From contig JAFWSS010000069.1 of assembly GCA_017524385.1 (NCBI GenBank), forward strand, positions 1-64,000: a stretch of DNA of 64,000 nucleotides, in the 5' to 3' direction. The notes under the pieces were generated by a model. The model did no database searches, was not told the DNA's origin, and saw only the letters and a program-made list of their open reading frames with translations. This stretch comes from Prevotella sp. (GTDB taxonomy: Bacteria; Bacteroidota; Bacteroidia; Bacteroidales; Bacteroidaceae). The position numbers and the translations under genes were made by a program. Below are positions 52,971-60,322 of this stretch, one piece after another (the stretch's first letter is position 1; every line of letters starts with the position of its first letter).

Positions 52971-53167
52971 AATGATTCGTGAGCACCACCGGCTGGCTGT
53001 TATGAAAAGATCTCACCGATGAGGTATTGGAAGTGGCTGTTTGTCGGTTGGATGAGCTTGCTCATATGTCGAACTTTCAATTGAAAGTTGCGCAAATAAA
53101 ATCAAAAAAATTCGCAGTTATATTCATTTTTTCAATAAAAAGTAGGTGGAAAGTGGAAATAATATGT

Positions 53168-53175
53168 TATTTTTG
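53168..53175 (+). promoter_or_regulatory. Predicted -7 box of the dockerin gene
   Basis: TATTTTTG followed by C at 53168-53175. The leader to the start at 53273 is about 90 bases. The gap 52971-53272 holds nothing else I can support. Confidence 0.55.
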
Positions 53176-53272
53176 CAGTCAAAATGATTATCTCTTGAAA
53201 AGAGACAAACAAATTATTGGCAAGCGATTCATACAACCGATACGATAGGAAATAAACAATAACAAAATCTTC

Positions 53273-53653
53273 ATGAAGATAAGAATATTTTTTATACTCG
53301 CCCTGCTTTTGGGGACTGTGAAATGCGCATTGGCCGTCGAAGCAGGCAGCCCACGCACCCAGTTACAATTGGCATCCTCCTACCCGGGCGACGTAAACGG
53401 CGACCGGGCAATCAATGTCACCGACGTGACCATGTTGGTGAATTACATCCTTGGCAATAGTGACAACAACTTCGTCTTGGCAAATGCCGACGTCAACGGC
53501 GACGAAGAAGTCACTGTGACCGACGTGACGGCGTTGGTGAACCTCATCCTTACCGGTAGTAGTAGCTCCTTCACAATAGATACCAATCTCGATGACGACC
53601 CCATCACATTCGGCGGTGGTGGCAACGGCCCGGCCAGGAGTTCCCGAAAATAG
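53273..53653 (+). CDS. Small secreted protein consisting of a type I dockerin domain
   Basis: 126 residues: a signal peptide (cleavage near LAVEA), a short linker, then a dockerin with two calcium-binding F-hand repeats, DVNGDRAINVTDVTMLVNYIL and DVNGDEEVTVTDVTALVNLIL (about 42-90). The tail is rich in G, D and S. No catalytic domain is attached. Dockerins bind cohesins in cellulosome-like assemblies; in Bacteroidota single-domain dockerin proteins are frequent but their partner is usually unknown. No cohesin domain is seen in this window. Confidence 0.88.
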   Translation: MKIRIFFILALLLGTVKCALAVEAGSPRTQLQLASSYPGDVNGDRAINVTDVTMLVNYILGNSDNNFVLANADVNGDEEVTVTDVTALVNLILTGSSSSFTIDTNLDDDPITFGGGGNGPARSSRK

Positions 53654-53783
53654 AAAACATCTAATCGACATCCTCGGAAATCTACCAGCTCAGCCTCCAT
53701 ACGATGTTCTGTGAAGTTTCTTTTCGTATGCAGAGACTATGGGTAGTTGTCGCAGGTATCTGAGTCTTGGTACTAGTATTGAT

Positions 53784-53816
53784 TGGCTTTCCTTTCTTCT
53801 TCTGAAAGGAAAGCCA
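53784..53816. terminator. Perfect 13-bp inverted repeat, terminator-like
   Basis: TGGCTTTCCTTTC at 53784-53796 pairs with 53804-53816 around a 7-base loop, between the dockerin gene and the lipoprotein gene. There is no clear T run after it, so the terminator call is moderate. Confidence 0.6.
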
Positions 53817-53921
53817 TGTCAGTTTACACCTGTTCACGTTTTTTGTGTCATTCAGATAACAATCATTGGCTTGGTGCTTGCCAACACATGGTACAAAAGG
53901 AAATAGCCATCCTCCCATAAG

Positions 53922-54458
53922 ATGAAACAGTTTATAGTCCTATTCACTTTGGCATTAATGTTTGCTTGTTCCGGTCATAACGGCAATGAAAGCAATGTCC
54001 CTGTTGTTGAGTTGAATGACAGCGCCATGGTGGCCAACGGTTATGATGTGGTGGAACTGCATAAGATGAAGACAGGACATATAACGGCCACGTTCAAAGT
54101 CAATGGAAAGCCATGCCAGTTCTTGGTTGACACAGGTGGTGGCGGCACTTTGATAGACATGTCCAAGAAAGACAAGTATGGCCTTGAAGCATTGGGGATA
54201 CGTGACTATGCAGCGGGTATCGGCTCCGTCAGTTCGCTGGTCAGGACTTCGGCCACGTTGCAAATTGGAGGAAAGGATATCAAGTCGGAAGACCTCTTCC
54301 TAATGGATATTTCCTACATCAACGCCGAATTTAGAAAAACCAAGGGAAGACAAGTTGATGGAGTCCTAGGTACAGACTTCTTTGAAAGACACCACACTGT
54401 CATCGATTACCCACATTCAAAAATGTATCTTGTCATCGAACCAGATGGAGAAGAATAA
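53922..54458 (+). CDS. Retropepsin-like aspartyl protease lipoprotein
   Basis: 178 residues. A lipoprotein signal (LMFAC, cysteine at residue 16) anchors it in a membrane. The active-site motif FLVDTGGGGTLID has the catalytic DTG at 70-72, followed by a second conserved region VDGVLGTDFFERHHTVIDY, the layout of single-lobe clan AA aspartic proteases that act as dimers. Substrates in Bacteroidota are not known. The gene has its own terminator at 54497-54527. Confidence 0.82.
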   Translation: MKQFIVLFTLALMFACSGHNGNESNVPVVELNDSAMVANGYDVVELHKMKTGHITATFKVNGKPCQFLVDTGGGGTLIDMSKKDKYGLEALGIRDYAAGIGSVSSLVRTSATLQIGGKDIKSEDLFLMDISYINAEFRKTKGRQVDGVLGTDFFERHHTVIDYPHSKMYLVIEPDGEE

Positions 54459-54496
54459 GCTAACCATTGGCCACATCACCTCCATATGAAAAACCG

Positions 54497-54527
54497 CCCG
54501 GAATCAATTTCGGGTGTTTTTTTCGTT
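54497..54527 (+). terminator. Hairpin terminator after the lipoprotein gene
   Basis: CCCGGAAT pairs with ATTTCGGG (one G-T pair) and is followed by TGTTTTTTT. Confidence 0.75.
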
Positions 54528-54545
54528 TCCATCCACCGAAAATGT

Positions 54546-54553
54546 TATATTTG
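54546..54553 (+). promoter_or_regulatory. Predicted -7 box for the gene at 54585
   Basis: TATATTTG followed by C at 54546-54553, with TTTC 21 bases upstream as a weak -33. The ATG at 54585 is 31 bases further, which settles the start against upstream in-frame codons. Confidence 0.65.
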
Positions 54554-54584
54554 CACAGAAGTTCAACATAAATCAGAAAACGCC

Positions 54585-55163
54585 ATGAGAGTTTTATTTA
54601 CTGCATTCATATGGCTGACCGCACTGTGTTCAGCACAGGCACAGACCAAGGCACAGAAACTGCAAACCATCAAGGATGCCTACGCATTTGCACAAGACCG
54701 TATTGCGAATGATGGCAAAGGAGAGAGCCAACGCAAATGCGTCGACATCACACTCCACGACGAAGGAGGCTATGCCGGACACAAACTCACAGATGTAATA
54801 CACATCTACTACTATGAGGATCATACCTCTGCTGAGGATGGAGCGCTGCAGGTCAACAACAAGCCTTACTTCATTATACGTGAGTTTTCATACGAAGGAC
54901 ACAACCTGCGTCAGGAATTTCTGTTTGAGATAAACAACTCCGATGAGATGTGTGAAGACCCGTTGATTTACGCCTATAGCCGCCAAACGCGCGAAGGTAA
55001 TGTTGAAGAGAAACGCTATTACTGGAACAATGAGAAACTCGTCCAATGTGACCTCAGCACCCCCGGATTGCTGGTGGAAGATGAGGATATGAAAGAAGCG
55101 GCTACACGATACTACAACGTGTTTGTTAATATTTTCTGGGATATTTCCGTACGTTTCTATTAA
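54585..55163 (+). CDS. Secreted protein of unknown function
   Basis: 192 residues with a signal peptide (cleavage near AQAQ). The mature part starts with a helix (TKAQKLQTIKDAYAFAQDRI) and continues as a strand-rich domain with many charged and aromatic residues (IHIYYYEDHT, EEKRYYWNNEKLVQ). No motif or family recognised. It is monocistronic, between a promoter and a terminator, with normal codon use for the region, so I consider it a genuine gene. Confidence 0.75.
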   Translation: MRVLFTAFIWLTALCSAQAQTKAQKLQTIKDAYAFAQDRIANDGKGESQRKCVDITLHDEGGYAGHKLTDVIHIYYYEDHTSAEDGALQVNNKPYFIIREFSYEGHNLRQEFLFEINNSDEMCEDPLIYAYSRQTREGNVEEKRYYWNNEKLVQCDLSTPGLLVEDEDMKEAATRYYNVFVNIFWDISVRFY

Positions 55164-55201
55164 AATGTCCTCAGACTGGTGTTGTATTTGCCATATGAAA
55201 A

Positions 55202-55245
55202 GACGCTCTCCAACCAAACGAGGTAGGGGAGCGTCGTTTTCTTTT
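55202..55245 (+). terminator. Hairpin terminator after the gene ending at 55163
   Basis: GACGCTCTCC (55202-55211) pairs with GGGGAGCGTC (55226-55235) with one mismatch, followed by GTTTTCTTTT. Confidence 0.82.
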
Positions 55246-55263
55246 CAGTGAAAGAGAAAGGTC

Positions 55264-56457
55264 TTACTTCACGACATATTTCTTTCCATTCTTGATATAG
55301 ACGCCTTTTGATGGAGCATTGACAATCCGTCCCATGAGGTCATATACCGTAGTGTTTTGCTGTCTGCTGGCTTCCGTACCTGCGATGCCGTCCAGCATGG
55401 GAGGCATTTCATCGTCATAGACACCCACTGCATCCCATGCGTCAGCCACGGTTTTCACCTCTTCGCTGTTGTCACCATAGAGGTCGGCTGCTGCTTGCAA
55501 AGTGCACAATCTGAAATCAGCATACTGTGACTCCTCGGAGGCATAAGAGACCACGGCGCGGTATGCGATTTGTCTCGACTTCTCAATGCCAATGCCCTTC
55601 ACGTCATATTCGAAATCGTCGCCATTGACTCCCTTCTCACCGTCGGTGACCAAGAAAAACCATTTGTTACCCACGGAACTGTTGGTGTGAACGCCACCTT
55701 TGTCAGTATCTTCTGAAATATCCTCGGTGTCCACCCAGTATTCACCATTATAGGTGGAAGGGGCAGGCGTTTCCCCGTCCATGCTATTCTCCGGGTGAGC
55801 CATGTCGCGTATGTTGGAATATTCGAGTAGCATATCGTCTCCACCGATGTACCAAGTTCCTTCATCCCCTCTGGCATATTTCTTGACGCTGATTCCCATC
55901 ATGTCGGAGAAAGCTTCATTGATTGCTCCCGACTCACCCCTGTATTCCAACCCAGCGGTAAATCCGGTGACGAGGTGCGTGAACTCATGGGTCATCACAG
56001 AAAGCTCGACGCAGGGCTTCTGGGTGTTGTCTTCCATGCCATATATCATAGGATTGGGTGCCCAGCCATACGCCGCCGCCGCATTGTCAAGTTGTATGGC
56101 AAAGAGATTTGTTTCCGAATCGTTGTTCAAAAAGACCAAGTTGTATACAGGGGCGCCTTCATCGTCATAACTGTCACGGTTGAACACTTCTTTATAGAAA
56201 TCGAGTGTTTTCTCCATTCCCCAATGGATGTCCACCACGGCCGATGGTCCTTTCTCATAGGTGAGTTCAATCTCTGTCCCGTCTTTGTTGTATTCCACCA
56301 AACCGGTCTCGTCAGGAATGAAGGGGATATAGGCTGCGGGGAAAAGGCCAAAGGCAAGGTCGCCATCCGCTAAGAATTCATAGTTTCCATTCTCATCTAC
56401 TATAGGTTTTGATACCATGATTGCCAACGTGGCACCTTCAGCAGGTAAATGCGCCAT
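55264..56457 (-). CDS. M4 (thermolysin-family) metallopeptidase, 5'-truncated
   Basis: 397 residues. The zinc motif HEFTH is at 157-161 with the downstream GAINEAFSDMMG glutamate ligand and HTNSSVGNKWF proton-shuttle histidine, as in thermolysin. The catalytic domain begins near residue 72 (AVVDIHWGMEKTLDFYKEVF). Neither signal peptide nor the usual ~150-200-residue propeptide is present, and an in-frame TGA lies seven codons before the first ATG, so the 5' part has been lost. It keeps a secretion-type C-terminal tail (YDLMGRIVNAPSKGVYIKNG). Without leader or propeptide it is unlikely to make an active secreted enzyme. It may be a pseudogene. Confidence 0.75.
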   Translation of the reverse strand: MAHLPAEGATLAIMVSKPIVDENGNYEFLADGDLAFGLFPAAYIPFIPDETGLVEYNKDGTEIELTYEKGPSAVVDIHWGMEKTLDFYKEVFNRDSYDDEGAPVYNLVFLNNDSETNLFAIQLDNAAAAYGWAPNPMIYGMEDNTQKPCVELSVMTHEFTHLVTGFTAGLEYRGESGAINEAFSDMMGISVKKYARGDEGTWYIGGDDMLLEYSNIRDMAHPENSMDGETPAPSTYNGEYWVDTEDISEDTDKGGVHTNSSVGNKWFFLVTDGEKGVNGDDFEYDVKGIGIEKSRQIAYRAVVSYASEESQYADFRLCTLQAAADLYGDNSEEVKTVADAWDAVGVYDDEMPPMLDGIAGTEASRQQNTTVYDLMGRIVNAPSKGVYIKNGKKYVVK

Positions 56458-56526
56458 AACTGCTGTATCTAGACATCAAGGATAAAATGCATAAAAATCA
56501 ATTTTTACTTGATTCATAAAAAAAGT

Positions 56527-56534
56527 TATATTTG
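56527..56534 (+). promoter_or_regulatory. Predicted -7 box upstream of the small ORF and membrane protein
   Basis: TATATTTG at 56527-56534; the -33 position is a T run. The leader to 56729 is about 185 bases and contains a 30-codon ORF. Confidence 0.5.
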
Positions 56535-56624
56535 ATACAGTGGATATCCTCAGCTGATTACTTCAGAGTTTGAAATGGTATTATGTATTAGAAAACATAG
56601 TCCAACCATTTAAATGAATCAATT

Positions 56625-56717
56625 ATGCACAACTCATCAGCAATCTTAGTCAATCAGGCACCACCCGCAGTGTCGAACAACAGCGTTATGCACGATGCAG
56701 ACCTTGACAGAAAATAA
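56625..56717 (+). CDS. Small ORF of 30 residues of unknown function
   Basis: ATG at 56625 to TAA at 56715-56717, 11 bases before the membrane protein start. The peptide is polar with two short hydrophobic patches and no recognisable motif. Support is only its place after a promoter and before the next gene. It may be a leader peptide or chance. Confidence 0.25.
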   Translation: MHNSSAILVNQAPPAVSNNSVMHDADLDRK

Positions 56718-56728
56718 AGGCTTTTGAT

Positions 56729-57437
56729 ATGAACTATTTCATCATTCTCAATTTCCTCACCGCCATTGTGGCATTTGGCGTGCTTTGCAGGAAACGGCAT
56801 TTCCTGTTTGCCTTGGCTGAAGCGGTGGGCAGTAGTGATATGGATGCTGCTGATTGCGGGTGTAGGAATTGCAGTCAGCATTTATTCACCACTGAATGCC
56901 ATGGAGGGTTTGTATGCCGTATGCTGTGCCATCATGTGCGAGTTGTCGCTCATGGCAGGTGTGTCATATATGGAATTCTGTGTTTTGGGAAACATCTATC
57001 TTCAGTCTCTTCTTCCTACCGTATTCGCCTTGCCGGCCCTATGGGTTAGTGTCCGTCTGTCGAGAAAAGAACCTCAGCACAAATACCTGCCTCTCCTTCT
57101 CTCCGGAACATGGTTCGTGCTGAATCTGTCCATGACCATTGCCGTATGGTCGCACTACATCCATCTCACCCTGGGAGAGGCGTGCAGCCTATGTGTAGGT
57201 GAACTAAAGAGCATGTCAGGAAACACCTGGTCTGGCTACGTCACCATCAACATCTTGATATTCGTCATTTTCTTCTTGATTGACGCCATCATCTGTTGGC
57301 TGTTATATCGTTATTCCAAAAACAAATTCAACAATACAAAAAAGAATCGTAAAAATGAAAAAGAAAACAAAAATCTTCATGTTTGCAATCGCCGTAATCC
57401 TCATTTGGAACCACCTGCCATATCATTACGACAATGA
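56729..57437 (+). pseudogene. Multi-pass membrane protein with an apparent +1 frameshift
   Basis: An ATG at 56729 opens a helix (YFIILNFLTAIVAFGVLC), but the frame is lost near the GGG at 56827-56829. The plus-one frame then continues with five helices (IWMLLIAGVGIAVSIYS to IFVIFFLIDAIICWLLYRY). Deleting one G joins the halves smoothly as FALAEAVAVVIWMLL. The second frame alone has only a TTG start. This could be a real mutation or a sequencing error. The 3' end overlaps the Cys/His gene at 57355 by 83 bases, so the two are co-transcribed; a role as immunity or partner protein is speculative. Confidence 0.6.
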
Positions 57438-57876
57438 GAAGACGGTTGCCTATGTGACAAGCCACTCGGCTCCCCAATCACGTTCCATGTGCGCCTGGTA
57501 TGTGATGAAGGCTATGTGGTGCGGAGGCTGTCGTGTTGGACTCATTCCCGCTTATGCCTACGAAAAGACCTTGCCACAGATGGGATTCGAGGAAATCCCT
57601 TCAAAAGGGTATAAGCCCATGAAAGGCGACATTTCCGTTCTGCCCCAAAATGAACACAGCTGTTTCGGTCATATCGCCATTTATGATGGGGAGCAATGGG
57701 TGTCAGACTTCAAACAGAAAAGCCTATATCCCAATTCCACCTATAAGGAAAATGGACACGAGAAGATATTCCGTGCCAGTGATGGTTGGCATTGGAAGCA
57801 TGTATGGACATCTCCGAGAGATTGGTATGGATGGATCAAATCGCTGGTGGAAGGATTCAACAAGATTAAATTCTGA
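57355..57876 (+). CDS. Small membrane-anchored protein with NlpC/P60- or CHAP-like Cys/His pair
   Basis: 173 residues from the ATG at 57355, with an N-terminal signal or anchor helix (about 6-22). The domain contains C46 in SMCAWYVMKA and H106 in FGHIAIYDGEQWVSDFKQ, the order and spacing of papain-like peptidoglycan amidases (CHAP, NlpC/P60). Additional cysteines (56, 59, 103) may form disulfides. It overlaps the frameshifted membrane protein gene. The layout could be a lytic enzyme with a membrane partner; no secretion-system genes are nearby. Confidence 0.65.
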   Translation: MKKKTKIFMFAIAVILIWNHLPYHYDNEKTVAYVTSHSAPQSRSMCAWYVMKAMWCGGCRVGLIPAYAYEKTLPQMGFEEIPSKGYKPMKGDISVLPQNEHSCFGHIAIYDGEQWVSDFKQKSLYPNSTYKENGHEKIFRASDGWHWKHVWTSPRDWYGWIKSLVEGFNKIKF

Positions 57877-58090
57877 CACATCAAGGTCAAGGTTCAGATA
57901 CCGATAAACAATCCAATTCACACAGGAAAGACCGTATAACGTATAAAGAACCACTTTTGCAAGTTACCTCTGAATGGAAAGTGATATTACATATAGGAAT
58001 ATATATAGGAATATAGGAAGCAGCTCATTCGAAACGCCTAGAATGTCGATGCTTCAATTGGTGTTGCTGAAGGAATCAATAATTCGATTT

Positions 58091-58780
58091 TCACTTATAA
58101 AATGTAATCCAATTGGTGCGGAACTTATAGTCTGAGGCCTGTTTGCTTTCCGGGAACAACTCTTTTACCTTCCCAGCGTCATCCCTGTACCAAGCGTAGT
58201 TCCAACCAGCGCCCATGTCCAGATAGATGGCGTTGGTGACGAGGTTTTCGACCAGGCATTTGGTAAAATATTCGAGAGTGACGACCTTTCTTGACTCCAC
58301 CAGGCAGAGGCGTCCGTTCTTCTCGCATAGTGCGCGATACCGTGTCTTGTTCTTCCGCATGCGTTCCCACATCGGGGTCTGCTTGCCGTTGAGTATGATG
58401 AGATACTGGCAAAAGGCCATCTTGCAGACGGGGCGGGTGTTCAGGAAAGTCGTCTTGTTCATAAACGCCCATTTGTCTCCATACCACACAAATGCACCTG
58501 TGTTGGCCCTGCAGTTGTAGCCTTTGTGCCATGTCCCGCCGCTCACATGTGCATCTGCCACGTTGGTATGAGCAAACGATGCCAATCGCTGACCGGTGAA
58601 CGCGGCCTCACAACAGAACGTCACTCTGGAGTCGCTGCTCGACGGCATGCTTCCCAATGCCAGGTCGATGGAGTGGAAATTGGGATAATAGAAAGTGAGG
58701 TTTTCCGTCTGTACGACCTCCGTTGCTGAGAGATGGGTGACGGCAAACAAAGCTAACAGTGAAATGATGATTCGTTTCAT
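58091..58780 (-). CDS. Secreted phosphodiester glycosidase-like (NAGPA/DUF2233) protein
   Basis: 229 residues from the ATG at 58780, which opens the signal peptide (MKRIIISLLALFAVTHLSA); the frame extends to 58885 but crosses the promoter. The mature protein has FCCEAAFTGQRLASFAHTNVADAHVSGG, an NTGAFVWYGDKWAF region, and CLVENLVTNAIYLDMGAGWNY near the C-terminus, reminiscent of the phosphodiester glycosidase domain that hydrolyses GlcNAc-1-phosphodiesters. Several cysteines suggest disulfides. Assignment to the family is tentative. Confidence 0.65.
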   Translation of the reverse strand: MKRIIISLLALFAVTHLSATEVVQTENLTFYYPNFHSIDLALGSMPSSSDSRVTFCCEAAFTGQRLASFAHTNVADAHVSGGTWHKGYNCRANTGAFVWYGDKWAFMNKTTFLNTRPVCKMAFCQYLIILNGKQTPMWERMRKNKTRYRALCEKNGRLCLVESRKVVTLEYFTKCLVENLVTNAIYLDMGAGWNYAWYRDDAGKVKELFPESKQASDYKFRTNWITFYK

Positions 58781-58855
58781 AGGCATGGCGGAGTTTATGA
58801 TGGTCGGAATGGGTGTGTACCGGATGTCAAAAGTGTTTTTTCCCATTTTTAGGAA

Positions 58856-58886
58856 CAAAATTATGAAAAATCCATGGAATGGCAAA
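58856..58886 (-). promoter_or_regulatory. Predicted promoter of the phosphodiester glycosidase-like gene
   Basis: Minus strand TTTG (58886-58883), 19-base spacer, TAATTTTG (58863-58856). Full consensus; it confirms the start at 58780. Confidence 0.78.
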
Positions 58887-58895
58887 AATATTGAT

Positions 58896-58903
58896 TATTT
58901 TTG
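58896..58903 (+). promoter_or_regulatory. Predicted -7 box of the SH3 protein gene
   Basis: TATTTTTG at 58896-58903, 37 bases before the start at 58941, divergent from and almost touching the minus-strand promoter. Confidence 0.6.
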
Positions 58904-58940
58904 TACACCCAAAAACAATTTAACAAATATACTGATAGAG

Positions 58941-59393
58941 ATGAAAAGGATTTTTTTATCCATGGCATTTGTTTTCGTCGCATGCCATATGTTTGCGCAG
59001 GCCGACCGGATGACGGTCGTGGTGACCAACGAAGGACAATTGGTGGGGAAGTTTGTGAGAGAGACCGACTCCACCTACGTTGCCAATCCCTTGGATTGGG
59101 AAGAGGTAATATTGAAGACGCAGGGGCGTGTGGAGGTATGGACGCCGGAGAAAGGCAAGGGCTTTGTTGTACGCAAATCCGGAGTGACCGGCAATATCAA
59201 TGTGCGCAAAGGACCTTCCACGAAAACTGCCGTCGTTGCAAAAATCACTGAAGCAGATAGCAATAAAGACTATCCAGAAAATTCCTTCGAGTGCATAGGA
59301 AAAACAAAAGGTTGGTACAAAATCAAGGTCAAGGGGAAAGTAGGATATGTCAGGCAGGACTTGATGGACTGGGCAGCCTATTATGCTGACTGA
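58941..59393 (+). CDS. Secreted SH3 domain protein
   Basis: 150 residues from the ATG at 58941: signal peptide (cleavage near MFAQ), a short strand-rich region, and a bacterial SH3 domain at about 78-145 (NINVRKGPSTKTAVVAKI, GWYKIKVKGKVGYVRQDL). SH3b domains bind cell-wall peptides or other proteins. The last four codons overlap the phosphatase gene, so both are likely translated from one transcript. Confidence 0.85.
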   Translation: MKRIFLSMAFVFVACHMFAQADRMTVVVTNEGQLVGKFVRETDSTYVANPLDWEEVILKTQGRVEVWTPEKGKGFVVRKSGVTGNINVRKGPSTKTAVVAKITEADSNKDYPENSFECIGKTKGWYKIKVKGKVGYVRQDLMDWAAYYAD

Positions 59394-60174
59394 CTCTGAT
59401 GAAGTAGTTAATGAAATCATCACCGCGCTCGGGGTTAGCGACAATAGTACCATGAGGCGCTTTCGCAGAAAACTGAACTTCCGCGAGCTTGGCGGAATTC
59501 CCATATCCGACGGCAAGGGATGTGTGCCAACAGGTCTGTTCTGTCGCAGTGGGAAACTGAGCGTACTCACAAAAGAGAAGTGTGCCCGATTCCTGGAGCA
59601 GCATCGAGTTGGTTGTGTCATCGACTTGCGCACCCCAATAGAGTCTGCCGAGTTTCCCGACCCATTGCCAGAAAATGTAGAATACCTTCAAATCCCCATC
59701 TTTAAGGACGCGGCTGTCGGCATCACCCATGAGACGGGTTCCGATCCAATGACCATTATCCGAAATCTGAGAAAGCATCCCGAGAAACTCAAGGAGATGG
59801 TGCCAGACTTTCCACACCTTTATCGTCAAACTGTAACCGACCCTTACTGCAGGAAACAGTTGGACCAAGTGGTGACAACCTTGCGAAGGAATGCGGACAA
59901 GGGTGTGTGCACCCTCTTCCATTGCACGGCGGGGAAGGACAGGACAGGTATCGCCGCCATGGCGTTGCTCAAATCCTACGGTGTCGCCGATGAAGAGATT
60001 GTCAAGGACTATATGCGCACCAATAAGAACGCATTCTTGCCCACCGTGAAGAAATGCGTCGCCATCGCGCTCCTCACCAGAAACTGGAGTTTGGTAAAAA
60101 CCGCATACTTGTCGTTCATGGCCGACAAAAGTTTGATTCTCACAGCCCTCCAGCATTATGAGAAAGCATTTTGA
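59383..60174 (+). CDS. Tyrosine-type protein phosphatase (Y_phosphatase3 family)
   Basis: 263 residues. The family pattern NFRELGGIPISDGKGCVPTGLFCRSG begins near 28, DLRTPIES near 82, and the P-loop HCTAGKDRTG near 180-189 contains the catalytic cysteine and arginine. These enzymes remove phosphate from tyrosine, serine or phosphoinositides. The ATG at 59383 overlaps the SH3 gene by 11 bases. No signal peptide is visible, so it is probably cytoplasmic, unlike its neighbour. Confidence 0.9.
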   Translation: MLTDSDEVVNEIITALGVSDNSTMRRFRRKLNFRELGGIPISDGKGCVPTGLFCRSGKLSVLTKEKCARFLEQHRVGCVIDLRTPIESAEFPDPLPENVEYLQIPIFKDAAVGITHETGSDPMTIIRNLRKHPEKLKEMVPDFPHLYRQTVTDPYCRKQLDQVVTTLRRNADKGVCTLFHCTAGKDRTGIAAMALLKSYGVADEEIVKDYMRTNKNAFLPTVKKCVAIALLTRNWSLVKTAYLSFMADKSLILTALQHYEKAF

Positions 60175-60322
60175 TATGAAGATGCAACCTCCAGCCTTTC
60201 TATTTGACGGTAGAGGAGAGCGTGCACAGTTGATTGGCTTCCACCCGACCACTCTGAATACTCCTATTACTCCGAACGCCCCAATCGGGTAGGCGCAAGA
60301 CCTGCCCCTACAGTACTCCCTT

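Noticed and set aside
53027..53248. 73-codon frame between the thioesterase and dockerin genes
   Set aside because: It crosses the predicted dockerin promoter, is low in complexity and has no family; more likely intergenic.
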